Notes: a model not told the origin generated them from the sequence alone. A stretch of 64,000 nt of DNA from Lateolabrax maculatus (GCA_031216445.1 CM062206.1:6022001-6086000); one strand, 5' to 3'. Counted from the first letter of the stretch, positions 1-12,463 are shown. Made by a program: numbers and translations.

Positions 1-2949
1 GATATGTTTTAATCACCCACTTTCTCTCTGTCTGTATCTTGTTCTTTTTTAGACTCATTGGGAAGACAGCTATATGACTGATTGCAGTCTCCATGAATGC
101 TGTACACAAAGTGTAGCAGTCCCAAGGCTTGTGTTGGAGCAGTTTGAGATGTTCAACGCTGCAAACTCCAATTCCAAGTTACTGGTTCATCGGAAAGTTC
201 TACCTCGGGGAAACATTTATTGGAGGCCAGAACTGTCGCCCAGAAGCCAAAATTGATTTCTGTAATTCAAATGCAGGTAAAGTCACTGAGCTTCTGCAGA
301 ATTCTGGGTTCCTGGCAAAGTTTCTGTAGTTTTAAAAGGCCCTTACTGTGCTTGTCTAAAAGACAACATGTTTTGACAAAACAAACAAAGGAGTCTTTTT
401 AAATACAATTTCACTCAGCTATTTCCTTTTCTGAACATTGTTTGTGTTTTGTTCTCAATGCCAACACTGCCAGACTGCTCTGTTGCCAAAATTATGAAGA
501 TTGTCTCAAAGTAATGATGCAAGATTTACGTGTCATGGCAATGCTGTCAAATTGCAACTCAAACATTTAAATACAAGTCACATGTAGACTACATGCCTCG
601 GGATCTTATTTCGTAACACATCTAATGTCGTCCAAATCAGATGGAAAATTATGCAATTCCATAAACGTGTTTGCTCTTCATAGAGGGCAGAAAACATCCA
701 AATCATGTGACAGGAAAAACAACACAGGCACACTTTCAGCTGAGAACCTAAAACGAGCTCCGATAAGGGCATGAAAATGTGTCGATACCAGTGTCAGCAT
801 GTAATGAGTTTCAATACCAATACCAGAAAAGATCCGCATTCAATACTTAATAAACGTGTTTAACAGAAGCATCCATACCAGAACTTTGAAGGTTTAAAAA
901 ACAGATGTTCTGTTCAGTATATCTGATCAAAGAACAAGTTAAATAGATTCTGACCAAGCAATTTTCCATATCACAGTTTTGAGGTTCAACACGACAAAAG
1001 GAAAAAATAAGTATTTTGATGTATTGTTGAATTAGCGGTCAAAGAAATAATAATTGTTCCCAGCCCCACTTTCGACATTGTGCTTTCATTACTAAAGAAT
1101 GAGACAGGATATATGGAGCTGAAGAGAAGAATGGTGAAGAAAAGGATTAAGGTCATGGAGGGGAGGGTTGTGGGGAGCAGGAGGTGGAGGAGAAGACAAC
1201 AGAATAAATCAACAGGTGACAGAAATGCTCAGCTGTCATCTGACCCTGAGGCAAGGATTGGCGCTCACGTCGCAGGTATGCGCATCTGCCCTGCTTTGAT
1301 CTTTTGCCTGGCACAGTTTGCACTGGGATAGCGTGTTAAAAAAAAAAAGAAGAAGAAAAAAAAAAAAGAAAGAAAAAGAAATCACAAACAGACACCGGCC
1401 TTAAAAATGAGGCAGATACACACATGCACCCACACACTTGCAAATGATTGTGGTAACATGCAAAACAAGTGTTCAAAGGCAAAGGCCAGGTGCAAAGCTG
1501 AAATGGCATGAGAGACGATAAAAAGGAGCAATCATATTAACAGTGGGATGACAGAGGGACAAAGATATGCAGTGTTACAGAAAAATGGGGGAAGATGTTT
1601 CCCATAACTGGTGTATGTGTGTGTTTGTGTGTATGGAACTGTATGTAGTGTGTGCATCTCTGCATATATACTGTAGATATGTATTGTTAATGTTTACAGA
1701 CTGTGCATTTTTGCAAGTATACATGTGTGCACATGTGCACGTGTACATGACTAGAGTGTGTATATATACCTTTAAGAGTGTGTGCGTGTGTGTGTGTGTG
1801 CATGTGTGCACGTGTAGGATAACATAGTGCCGTCTTGTTGGTGAGACGGTGAGAATTCAAGCAGATTACAGAGGAGAAATCCAATCATTACGCCACACAG
1901 ACCCTGTGTTTTACTCGTGGAAAACAGGTGGGTACATGAGCGAACAGGATGAAAAAGTTCAATGTTTTGTCTCATACAAAAAAGTGGACGGTCAGTGAGT
2001 GCATGAATGGGAAGGGCCTGCTGAAATGAAATGCTACTATAGGATACAGTCTGTGGGAGTTTAAATTATGTGGTAGAAACAAAAGGGGAGCGGGCAGACT
2101 GCAGCAACACTGAGGAATTCCTTTAACACAAAAAACTGAGGGCAAGCTCTTGGCTACCCTGACACCTGGTGGACAACAGTGGATAGGAAACACGCGAAGC
2201 AAATGTAATCCACTGTACAAATGTACGTGTGGTGACATACAAGGACATTTAGTTTGGTTTGTGATGGACAGTGAGGGAAGTGATGCAACAGAGGAATTAA
2301 AAAACTGTCCAAACACAGGAAGATTTCTCACATGATAATATTGCAGATAACTTAAAAAAAACACACATATCAAAGGACAAAAAGTAATCTCATTCCAGTC
2401 TATTTAGCTTTATGAAAATGCGATCTAATACTATTTATGCTCAAACAGATGATGAAGGAACTGATCAAGCAGCATCAGTTCAGGCTTGTTTTATCACTAT
2501 AGGTTTCCACAACATGGTACTTATAAGATGTAAAGAATAAACAAAAAACCCCATAACTATTTATTGTTAAAGTTACATGTTTCTTTTGACGTGGACTGAA
2601 CTGTATCTTTCAGCCTGCGTTACTATGACTATTTGGTGCCACTTAAGTTTAAATAACATTGTGTCTCCTGCCCATGTTAAACAAAATGAGTTAATACTCC
2701 AGAGGATCTAGAAAGGCTCCACAGAAGCTCTAGGTTGGCATGTTGTCTTTTCAATAAATTCATATTTAATGTCATGGCAGTCACACCGGGTCATGTAAGT
2801 CACAGACCGGTGATATTGCAAGTGCTTCATAAAAGGGTGATGTTTGCTTCTAAGAAACCCCAGTATACTGCTGCATGTTATGCAAACGATAATATATCCT
2901 GCAGTAAAATTATGTTAAGAACAGAAATTTAAAAAAAGACCAGGCTTAC
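1..2949. other. left flank / putative NPM intron 7, no exon recognised
   Basis: This stretch lies downstream of NPM exon 7 on the minus strand and should be intron 7, since that exon ends in a good donor. I looked on the minus strand for the Lys-rich linker and the C-terminal aromatic bundle of nucleophosmin and found neither. The remaining exons are therefore probably beyond base 1. The stretch contains a polypurine tract (about 1,338-1,380), GT-rich microsatellite DNA (1,615-1,640 and 1,779-1,806) and one plus-strand splice-acceptor-like site at 44-50, reported as a finding. Open frames of up to 133 codons occur here but look random. Confidence 0.5.
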
Positions 2950-3022
2950 CTTTTTGAGCTCTTTTCCGACATTCTTCTGGGGCTTCACATCATTTTCATC
3001 ACTGTCATCATCTTCATCATCA
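2950..3022 (-). CDS. npm1: NPM coding exon 7 (end of acidic tract)
   Basis: Seventy-three bases encode DDEDDDSDENDVKPQ and a basic segment ending KELKK. The acceptor is CGTAG at 3027-3023 and the donor GTAAGC at 2949-2944. A clear donor means the gene continues to the left. It is the last NPM exon I can recognise. Confidence 0.85.
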
Positions 3023-5656
3023 CTACGAAAAGGAGGAGAGACAAAACATTAACTGAGGTAAAAACAACAATATGACAGAGTTATCTACAAAACACATTAC
3101 CGATTAAGATTAAGTTATGCATCTAATTAGAATTTTAGGAACAGGAATGTGGCATTTTTTGAGACATGAACAGTGACTGGGAAAATTCAGCATTAAAAAA
3201 AAAAACATACTCATCATCATCGTCGTCGCTGTCGTCTTCATCGTCATCAGAATCCATCTTTAGTTTTTTCTATACGGAAAATGAATAATCTTTTTGTCAA
3301 AAACACCATTTTACTGAAGTAAAATTTCAAGAGTTGAGGCTAAATGAATTCAAAGAACACACTGAGGTAGCTACCAATGGAGGCTTGTTCCCCGTCATCA
3401 AGCTTGCAGGCCGCTTCACCGGTGACGTGTTGTTCTCCTCTTCTTCATCATCTGAATCCTTCACACCTACAAAGCGAGCACTGGTTACCGGAACTGCATA
3501 GTGATGAATCCTGTTGGATTTAGATTTACTTGCCCTTGTATGGACATACAGTACAGTATAACATCATTAGAAACAGAGACTGATATTATTTATCAATTAA
3601 TCAGTAAAATGCTCAAATTCTAACAATTGAAGAGAGAGAAAAACAGATATTTTATAGGTCTGAAAAATGAGGCTCCATTAACTTCACTGTCAAGGAAGGT
3701 GGAGATAACGTGCTGCTTTTGACTGACATAGTGGGGAGTAGCTAACTACATTTCAAGGATGTGGTGAGTCATACTTTGTATCTGTATGTCTGTAATTCTA
3801 GAAGAAGAAGAAGAGGCAATGGCAGCACTCGCAGCTGTTGCATTAATACTCACTAACAAAATGCTGCCCGCTGATGTGAACTGGTCCAGAGCCAGACTGG
3901 AGACGGAAGGTAACGGGAGGTGTGATCTCAAATGCACCTAAACTCATCTGGACAAGAAAAAGAAAATTACAACAACAAAACAAATAATTTAATAATTGTT
4001 AATATACAGTTTGCATTCTTTAATATGTATGTGAATGAGTTTTCCTTTTTAGATTTGTCAATTTATTAAGCATGAAAGATATTTTAATTTTTTTTATTTT
4101 AGTAGTTCAAAAACAAAACTAGACATTATAGACTATATATATATACACACACTACATATTGGCTAAAAGATATTAATTTTCTTTACTTATATATCATTGA
4201 GTAGCCCCGTAAATACAAAATGCTATGGCGTTCACTCACAGAGGGCAGGACGGACGGTTTCAGGACAACCAGCGGGACTTTGGTCGTTTTTCCATCGTAA
4301 GTGAGGCCCTCGACTTCCACCATGTGGAACTTATCCTCAGCCTCGGCTCCCAGACACACCTGGAAACGCAGCACAGCTCTAAACAACAACACCTCCACGT
4401 CTTGGCATTATCAGGCTAACATTGCTCCTGAAGCAGCCTGATGAGTGCAGGCTCTGGTTAAAATCAGAGCTGGCTCTAATTTTAGGTTTGACAACTTTTG
4501 CATAAAAAATACCCTTTTCTGATTTGATCTTGTTTGAAGGCAAACAAATAAACTTGTTTTTACATTTGATAGGCTGAACAATTTTTAATTAATTAAAAAA
4601 ACACTTAATTAATACATAAAAAATAATAAGAACTAAAATAATAACTATGCAATCCAATGTAATGATCAAAAATTTAGCATAAGTTCATATATGAAATCAT
4701 GGAAACCACTATAAGAACATCTGTAATTACTGTCACCAGGAAAGGAAAACAAAAGACACATTAACTCTGCGTCAATCAAAGTTTTGAAAAAGCCTTTCCA
4801 GCCTTTCTGACCCTAGTAATAAAATACATAGAAAAAAAATTAGGCCAGATGCCAAATAACATCTGTCTTTAATGACATATACACATGAATAAAGTATCAA
4901 ATATGATGTTTGGACTTTGACCTGACCTGTCTGCACACATGAACAAACACTGGATATATCATGAATATCTTTAAAGTTCACTGTTGATAGTTACAGAGCA
5001 GGTCTTTGTCTTTTGTTTCTGTTACACTCTTTGGAAACACAGACGTCTCTACATGTCAGGCCAGTAAACCACCTCGGATCTACAGAGACGTGGACACAAT
5101 TACTGCCAGCTTACTGCGTGCAAACAAACCACAACTGCACACACTCAGCCCTCCAGATCTCCCTCTCTGAAACACGCCGTGCACACCGTCTTCCTTACAG
5201 CTTTGAGTGACAGCTGCTGCTCCGTATCATCGTCGTCTACGTCAACTTTGAACTCCCGTTTGTCCGACTTGAGGGTGCAACCTGCGGGGGGCGAGAAAAA
5301 ACCATACGTGCAACGTGTAACTGACCTCGTCTTTTGCACTTATCTCGAACGACATGCACAAACGCACGCAGCCGGTGGAGATGCGAGGCTTTAGCTGCTG
5401 GCCGTGTGTCTCCCTGCTGCGCTCGGCTAACGATGGCGAACAAAAGAGCTGAATTGGCGCGAGTAGGGAGCAGGCACGTCAGGCCAGCGGTTTACCAAAC
5501 TTCCTCCGGCTGAAAATGTTAAATGGCTATTTGTGCGTGACGACATGGCGGCGAGGCTGGTTGTGCGACGGCGAAATGTTTAGGTTTGTCGGAATAAGCG
5601 AGCTCACCAAACAAGTACATTTGTGGTCTGCTCAAATCCGAGATATCGTCCTCCAT
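2950..5656 (-). CDS. npm1: Nucleophosmin/nucleoplasmin family protein, 3'-truncated by window edge (NPM1-like; NPM4-type possible)
   Basis: Seven coding exons, all with GT-AG introns and consistent phases, join into 190 codons. Joined order on the minus strand: 5608-5656, 5199-5281, 4240-4359, 3854-3947, 3375-3466, 3211-3269, 2950-3022. Residues about 13-116 form the nucleoplasmin core, seen by YLFGC.LKSDK, QLSLKAV.LGAEA and the family signature GSGPVHISGQH (about 103-113). A short acidic run at 119-126 follows, then a bipartite nuclear localisation signal (KR at 133-134, KKLK at 147-150) and a long Asp/Glu tract (about 152-178). Family members are pentameric histone chaperones; NPM1 is nucleolar and works in ribosome biogenesis. 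The C-terminal nucleic-acid-binding bundle of NPM1 is not in the window. The start ATG has A at -3 and G at +4. The symbol is given at family level: by eye the core matches human NPM1 at roughly 60 percent, so a fish-specific paralogue (npm1b or NPM4 type) is equally possible. Confidence 0.9.
3211..3269 (-). CDS. npm1: NPM coding exon 6 (main acidic tract)
   Basis: Fifty-nine bases encode KKLKM followed by an almost uninterrupted Asp/Glu/Ser run written in GAT/GAC/GAA codons. The donor is GTATGT (3210-3205). The last two bases (GA) are completed by T of exon 7 to give Asp166. Confidence 0.88.
3375..3466 (-). CDS. npm1: NPM coding exon 5 (first acidic run and NLS)
   Basis: Ninety-two bases encode the first acidic run (DSDDEEEE) and the start of the bipartite NLS (PVKRPAS). 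The frame was fixed by exon 4: only the phase-1 join avoids an immediate TGA. The exon ends KPPL, and the KKLK half of the NLS begins exon 6. Confidence 0.88.
3854..3947 (-). CDS. npm1: NPM coding exon 4 (core signature)
   Basis: Ninety-four bases encode MSLGAFEITPPVTFRL and GSGPVHISGQHFV, the most diagnostic part of the family. The donor GTGAGT (3853-3848) leaves one base of Ser116. An earlier GT three bases upstream (GTTAGT) would break the frame into exon 5, so the GTGAGT donor is preferred. Confidence 0.9.
4240..4359 (-). CDS. npm1: NPM coding exon 3
   Basis: One hundred and twenty bases, exactly 40 codons, encode VCLGAEAEDKFHMVEVEG through KPSVLPS. The acceptor reads TTTCCAG and the donor GTGAGT. 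It corresponds to the middle strands of the core domain. Confidence 0.9.
5199..5281 (-). CDS. npm1: NPM coding exon 2
   Basis: Eighty-three bases encode the first strands of the nucleoplasmin core (GCTLKSDKREFKVDV, a short DDDD turn, then QLSLKA). The acceptor GCAG is at 5285-5282 and the donor GTAAGG at 5198-5193. The exon ends in phase 0. Confidence 0.9.
5608..5656 (-). CDS. npm1: NPM coding exon 1
   Basis: Forty-nine coding bases encode MEDDISDLSRPQMYLF plus the first base of Gly17. The donor GTGAGC occupies 5607-5602. Exon phase 1 joins exact codon halves with exon 2. Confidence 0.9.
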
Positions 5657-5790
5657 CTTTGTAGTGGGCGGTTGCACTTCCGTAAACTGCTGTGACGGAC
5701 ACGCCGCCGAGCCAATGGGGAGGCAGAACGCGGCTGACGTCGAAACACATTTAAGCCAATGGGAGTAGAGGCTGTAAGTGAGTGTTATAG
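5657..5790 (-). promoter_or_regulatory. npm1: NPM 5'UTR and TATA-less promoter
   Basis: Upstream of the NPM ATG the sequence is CpG-rich and has no TATA box. On the gene strand there is an ETS/GABP site CGGAAGTG (5682-5675) and a GC box (5671-5666). A CRE-like TGACGTCG lies at 5735-5742 and two CCAAT boxes at 5712-5716 and 5756-5760 (plus-strand reading). This mix is typical of housekeeping and growth genes. A YY1-like ATGGCGGC (5545-5552) lies inside intron 1. The transcription start is not determined. Confidence 0.6.
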
Positions 5791-5935
5791 AGGATGAACG
5801 CTAGATGTCGCTGTCGTGATATAGATTGAGGTTATCTACAAGTAAATATGATAAAATGTAAACATAAATATAAATAAATAAAAACTACTAGTATATCATA
5901 GTATTGTTATGATAAGAATTGTATTATTATCTAAG

Positions 5936-5966
<31 letters not shown>

Positions 5967-8900
5967 GCCTACATACATATATGTACATACAGTAGTAAAT
6001 AATCTAATATTATAACACATTAAAGTTAGCTACAATCTATTCTCAAAAAGTACATTAATAAAATGTGTGAGGCAGAATAGCACACAAGACTCATCAAAAC
6101 AACAAGATGGCAGCAGAGAGTTTGATTATCAAGTATATAATTAGATATGAGTAGATAAAAGGTGTTATTTCCACGACCACCAATTTTATGATTATTTGCA
6201 AGTTCTTTATTCAGTCGTTTGTATCTTCTTTATTTGTAATGGCTTCCTCAAATAAAGATTTCAGCTTTTATATTAAGATTTGGATATTCTCCCTAATGTC
6301 CATGGCTTAATGTGCTGTTTGGACTAAATAAAAGAGGCCTTTGGTCAGTGATATTAAAAGTCCAACCCAGGGGGCAGTTGCAGCCTTTGAAGAGTCTTCT
6401 GTGGTTGTTAGAAATATTGATAATAAAACAGAGAGCCATTGCAGTCTCAGATATTACTGAGAAGAGAAATTAAGCTTGTATTAAACTTCCCAAACTGCGC
6501 ACAAAATTATTCTATCAATGGCACATTTTGTTTTAGGATAAAAGCTAAAACCATATAATCTCTTTTATGTTGAGTATAATATAAATCAGATGATTAATTA
6601 TGTATGTGGATAAAAGACTAAAGGTTGTTAAAACATTCCACAGCCTATCAGTTATACCATTCCTTTATTGTAAGCACTATATTTTTATTTTTGGACTATC
6701 TGGATTTCTTGCCTTGCTCTCAGTATCAAGGCCATTCGGTAGCTGGACGGTCTACTTACCTACTGTGTGCAGCATGACAGAATCTTTTGGAGGTAGAAAA
6801 ACAGCCATTTCCTTGACTCCCTGACTACTTGACTTTAGTTCATCTCTGTTGCAAGTGAAAACATATCAGGGTGCACAGGCAAACAAAATGTCTGAAATCT
6901 AATTGTGAAACAGCTGCTGAGTTGCTTAATTGTGAAATGCCTTTCTAACCTTCAAAAGTGCCTCATAGTGTGTCAACAGCTGACCCGTATTGAGCAGGTG
7001 TTCAGTCACTGAGCCATGGTACCAATATTATTATTTATCACCCAAAAGGAATGAGTCGTCTTCATGCATGCCTGAAAACGTGAGAAAGCTCTAATGTGTC
7101 ATAGATTGCCAGGACACGTCTGCAGATCTGTATGACGCTGTTGCCCATAGACTAACTCAACACATTTGCTTTGCATTTAAGTACAGATTCCTGAAGGTGT
7201 AGAGATATAAGAAGTCGCTTTTCATATTTAATTGATATCACATTGGCTAGTTATGTTCTATCGCCACAGAGCCTGTTTCAAAGTTAAGTGTTCAGGTTTA
7301 TATTCTTTATCAAAAATTTAAGTATTTGTTCCTGTTTTCCAATTATAGCAATTTAACATAACATTGTCTACTTTACTTACTTACTTACTTTCTACTTAGC
7401 ACATATGTTGATAGAAATATGTTCATAGTTGTGTGTGACTTTTGCTGTGTTTGTGCTTGAGCGTGCTTTCTCTTTGTCCCTGCATGTTCTCTCCTATGCA
7501 AACATGAATGTACGTGTAACTGTTTGTACATGTGTATGTGAGTGAGGACGTGCATACGTGAGTGCCCGAACAGATGTAAAACTGAGCGCGCGAGAGAGAG
7601 AATCATGAAAGTGTGTCATGTCAGCAGGTTGAGATAGCTCTGAAGTCTCTGTCATGCTGTCAGGCTGCAGAAAGAGTTCTTCATTCTTCACCTGACTCAG
7701 CTGGAAGTGACTCCATGCTGCAGGATTTTCCTGCTACAGAAGCCAACAGTTCTTTAATAATCATCAGACCACGTAATCAAAAAGGTTTGATTTACAGTAG
7801 TAAAAAATAACATTTTTAACTGTGTTCCCCTTCACTTTTCTGTCAGAATCAATGAGTACATAAGAACATTTTCTTAAATATTTTGTGTCTACATATACGT
7901 TTGGTAAAGACATGGCTTAAATGTAATCTCTTTTGAGGAGTTAAATTTAAAGTTAAGGCATTAAAAGCATTTTTTACAGGCAGTTTTAGAACTCCAGTCA
8001 CCCACATTTGTTTATTACTGCTCTCTTTATTCAAAAGCTAAAATGTTAATCCGTCTATCCAAACCAGTTAGGCTACTATCATTTAAAACACACAGTCTCC
8101 ACTCAAGAGGTTCATCTCATTTGAATCAAAAGAAGCCACAGGACTTCACAAAGAGCAATATGTGTTTCCAATAATTAAATCAGAAAACAAAATAAAAAAA
8201 CAAAATAATATGAGATCATTGCATCTATCACCAGAGCGCTGTGGTGTGAGTCATTACTTATGTTGGTTCTGGGAAAATAACTGAAATACCCGTGATGTAA
8301 AATGTTTTCAATTTGTCGATTAAATGCCAAGTTGATGTGAGTCTGGTTCAAACTTTCCATCAGAGGCGAAACTAGTTCAAAGAGGAAATGTGTTTAGTTT
8401 TTCACATCTAGTGGAGCAAAACTAATCTGTGATTTTTATTTTTCCAACTCTGATTTCACCAACATGTAAAAATTTGTTGCAAGAATACGTCATAGAATAC
8501 TTCACAGTTGACCAAACATCCGAGGGGAAACCATTCAATAATTATTTTCCAAGTAGCTCAAACTAAGTGGCAGTATTTTAAAATCAAGAACCGTAAAAGC
8601 TTTTCGTCAACAAAGCCTCACATGTCAACACATTAGCAGCAATCTAATAGAGTTTGGCAGTACGAGGCGGCCGTTGCTTTTCTACAAAATCTAGTAGCTG
8701 CAGCTGTGGCCTGAAAATGGTTGATAGGACTGCAGACTGATATTATTACATCTGGTATCAAGTAAAAAAACAAACCAAAAAGAAAAAGACAGAATTTTGG
8801 TATCACGCTTAGGCTCGTATAAATCATGTGTTGTCCCACTTAAGATTTTGGCCATCAAGCCATATTTACACAAGCATGTTAAATAAACCAGACTTCAGTA

Positions 8901-11080
8901 AATTACAACACATCTTTGTTTAGACAATCCTTTCCTAATGATCAGTTAAGGGGCAAAAATCTTGTACCAAGAATACAAAGGCCTTTGCCTTTGGTTTTTT
9001 ACACATATTTGTATACATAATTTCCTATAGAAGTCTCTGTAAACAATTTCAAGACTGAATTAGCATATATTAACTGAATATATAAAAATACAGGACCATA
9101 AAATAAGAACATTATGGTTGCTGTTAAAAGTTTATGTAATGTTTGTATTAGATAATCTGTAGGAACACTGCAATAGACAAATTCCTGAACACCTAAGTTG
9201 TTGTTACCTGATCACTGAGCATTAGTATCCGACTGTCTGAATAAACTGCATGACTATTTTATATAAAATATGACATTTGCAGGAGGTCTGCCAGAATGTC
9301 TTTCGGCCTCTCTTTTGGAATCAAACTCCCAAACCTGGCAGCGGTCAACTCACTGGATCACTGAAGCAACATCAACTGCCTGAAAATCATGTAAATGTTT
9401 ACTGCGTTTCTCAAGAATGGAAACAACTGATGGAAGCAGACGGAGCGTGACACAGAGCACAACACAGCTAATGTGGTGAATAGTTTTTTGGTGCCCCTGT
9501 TCAAAACAGAGTGTTTGATAGGAAGTCTGATATACCCTGAGCCTCTTGCTCTTGTTCATCTTGTGTGGTGACATTTTATTGGATAAGAACAGGGCTGCTT
9601 GGCAGGGGTGAGAAAAAAAAAACAGAGCCATGACAAGAGAGTAGAAAAATCTTTAAGCACCTGCAGTAAAACACAATACACGGTTTGGAAAACAGTAAAG
9701 GGAGGAATTTTTCTAGAATGGGCCAAGTCACGTCTTCAAGGCATCCGAGACAGAGAGATGAAAGCAGCAGGGAGCGGAGGAAATGGGGGTTGAGAAGGCG
9801 TCACCTGGAGAACTGCTTGCTATCGACAGGATCCCAACCAGGCAAGACGACCTGAAACCTAAACTAAACATACGCGCTATGTTCTCGCGAAAGCGGAGGG
9901 TTGTTGGGGGTGGCTGCAGTTGCAGACAGCTGTTTCGAACCAGATCATCAACCTGCTCCGAGCAACAACTTGGAAGCTCGAGCAGCCAGATGCTGCGGAT
10001 ATCTCAACAATAGCACAAGATGTTTACCCTGGAGTGTGAGAAAACTATGTCATAGAGACTTGTGATTTTTTCAGCAGCAGACACGGCCAAGATTAACAAG
10101 AGGCTGACGTTATGCACCAGTGAAATCGAGTGATTCGCTGTCGAGGAGAGGAGGTGGATACAGCAGGACTCATTTCCTGTGACGTTCATGGTGGCCGAGG
10201 CTCATTTACGAGCAAGGAACCTGAATGATGGGCTTCTAGATGCGTTGTTTTTGTTATGACTTGGGTGATAAGCATTTGCATGATAGGGTGGATATGGTGA
10301 TAACGTATGTTTATGGCTGTTTTTGGCTGTCTGGTGTCTATGTGGCCAGGATTCACCTAGACAACAATGGAAGCGAGTGGGAGCTACCATCTGTAAAAAT
10401 AAATTTAAAAATGCTATTTTAATTTAGGATTATCGCCTATGTACATGTAGTTTACATTTTCCTCAGCATTTGTTCATATGTTTATATATTTTTAAAATGT
10501 GCTCAAAAGAAACTCCTGTTTCAACTAAAAAACATCAACCTGAATAAAAAAAACGCATAGATGTGATGATAAAGTTCTCCAGGTGACATGTGTCTGAGGG
10601 ATTGTTTGTTGGCAAAGATTTCCATTCCTCCTGTAGGTGTCACTGACTTGAAGCAGAGCGAAACGTAACACAACGTCAATACAAAAAAAACAGATGAACT
10701 CTGACCAAATCAAACTGCAGCCACCTCTTGTTTACTGGGACTGATCATCTCTTAAGAATGAAGGCTGTAAAGGCCTCTTTGGGAAGATCTTCAGCCGTTG
10801 ATAGACGGTGCGCAAACTCCAGCAGGGAAGACAGAAAGGGGAGGGACAACCTTGACGAGTGACACAAACTTAACACGCAGCATCCTTTTTTGTTTGTTTT
10901 TAGATTTCCTGCTCCGATCATTAAACACCTCTTGCGTTAAAAGTGTTCCACCAAAATCACTGGAATAAAACAAAAACAAACAAAAGCCAGACGGCTGCAT
11001 TTCAACTGTTTACCCAGCGGCAGCACAACTTGTACTTTCTCCTGTACTCTCATTCTAATTTGAGCTGGCATCAGTTTTCA
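5791..11080. other. intergenic spacer between NPM promoter and TLX 3' end
   Basis: No gene is supported here. The stretch is AT-rich with a tetranucleotide repeat near its start and a GT-rich patch near 7,420-7,560. A more CpG-containing patch at about 9,770-10,200 has open frames on the plus strand without a recognisable product; it could be regulatory. Confidence 0.5.
5937..5966. repeat. (AGAT)n microsatellite
   Basis: About 7.5 uninterrupted AGAT units lie about 280 bases upstream of the NPM start codon. Confidence 0.95.
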
Positions 11081-11170
11081 AACCTTTATTTATCCAGGGA
11101 GAGTTTTGCTGAGCACGCTTGCTGTTTTTTCGGCAACGCCCTCCTTCACATTCACACCTGGGAGCTGTAG
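11081..11170 (+). repeat. dispersed fish repeat relic
   Basis: The stretch begins AACCTTTATTTATCCAGG and runs on through TTCACACCTGGGAGCTG. It resembles a motif pair I recall from abundant interspersed repeats of teleosts. The class is not certain. It lies in the 3' flank of TLX. Confidence 0.45.
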
Positions 11171-12034
11171 TCATCAGTTTTTATGGATAAAAAAAGGTAT
11201 TGCGCTGTCCTTCTGATACGGTTCGATGGTATCTTACCTTTGGGTGGTTTGAAACTTTAATGTTTAATCATATCGAAGTCCCATGAGACTAACTAGCTCG
11301 CTAAAATCATAAAGTATTATTGCATTGTTTTCATAATGGTGACAAACAACAAACAGGCAGTGAGTGAAAGAACCCAACAAGACAAAAAGAGGGAAGAAAA
11401 ACAGAGAGGTTTGTCATCTTTTCAAAAAGTCACAATATCATTTAATATAAAACACCTTTAAATTGAACATAATGAGGAATTCGTCATCAGGAGTTCCACC
11501 AATCCACTACCACTTGAACACTGCAGTCCACCTCGACGGCAGCTGACTTCAATGGTACTTCCGAGTGCACACAGAAAAGGGTTGAAACATGCATTTACTA
11601 CATTGTACAAAGTCAAAAGCGAAAAAACAGGAGGTCTTTTTTTGCCATTATTGGCAGAGAGTCTCTGCTGCCTCGTGAGGGATCCAGAGGCAAAAAGGGG
11701 GGGACAGTCTTGATAGTTGGGCATGTACAGAGGTGTCCATTTGTTTCCTGGCACTTATGGATAAAGTGCCCTCCTCTCTTTTAGACCGACAGCTGAAGGG
11801 AAAGCGAAAACTTGGTGTAAGGCAGGAAAATGACTCAACATACTTCAGATATTTAAGATAACAGTTGTGGACTTTCTTAATTTTGACAAACAGCAGTGTC
11901 AGCGCGGCTCCTGTGCTGTGAAGTCCGCATACAGTGTTTTGTAGGTCTTGGCAGTAACAGAGAGCTGTCTCTCTCTACACACGCTCCCCCACCATGTTGC
12001 TGGTTGTGAGGAAGCACAATGTCCATTCAATATT
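11171..12034. other. 3' flank of TLX
   Basis: No coding exon is visible. Open frames of about 100 codons on the minus strand (11,458-11,754) lack recognisable domains. Some of this may be transcribed as extended 3'UTR if the first poly(A) signal is skipped. Confidence 0.4.
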
Positions 12035-12040
12035 TTTATT
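12035..12040 (-). terminator. tlx2: candidate poly(A) signal of TLX
   Basis: AATAAA on the gene strand, about 207 bases after the TLX stop codon. Its position would give a short 3'UTR. A T-rich stretch on the plus strand around it makes chance occurrence possible. Confidence 0.45.
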
Positions 12041-12246
12041 TTTTTCCAAAGCAAGCATCATTCTCCTGTATGTATGGCAATCCCATAAAGGTGCTGCGTT
12101 TTTGAACGTCAGACACGGCAGAAATAGACTGAAGTGATTCCTCCCTTTTGTCCATTCACACTGACGACACTTTGATCAACACATTTAATTCCCAGCTTCG
12201 TCCCTCCCTCTCTCTCTCCCTCCCTCTCTTTTACAAACACACACGC

Positions 12247-12463
12247 TCACACTACAGACGCCATGGAGGTGACGGAGGTCACCTTATTGTCTTCTGCCCA
12301 GGGCTGCAGGTTCTGCAGGGCGTAGAGGGAGGAGTTGTGCAGGCAGAGCGGGTCCGGCTGCAGAGGCTGGCTCAACGTCTTCTGGAAAGCTTCCTGCTGA
12401 AGCTGCAGCATCAGCCGGTTGGCCTGCTGCCTCTCGGCCTCTCGCTCCTCTGCGGTCTGTCTC
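12247..12463 (-). CDS. tlx2: TLX exon 3 (C-terminus)
   Basis: The exon codes RQTAEEREAERQQANRLMLQ through LQPWAEDNKVTSV and ends ASVV-stop (TGA at 12,249-12,247). The acceptor is CACCCAG. QQEAFQKTLSQPLQ is closer to TLX1 and to a TLX2 ancestor than to the TLX3 form QHDAFQKSLNDSIQ. Confidence 0.93.

Noticed and set aside
1972..2373. Minus-strand open frame of 133 codons inside putative NPM intron 7
   Set aside because: Composition looks random (Phe/His/Leu/Ser-rich), it does not continue the NPM protein, and it has no suitable splice sites in frame.
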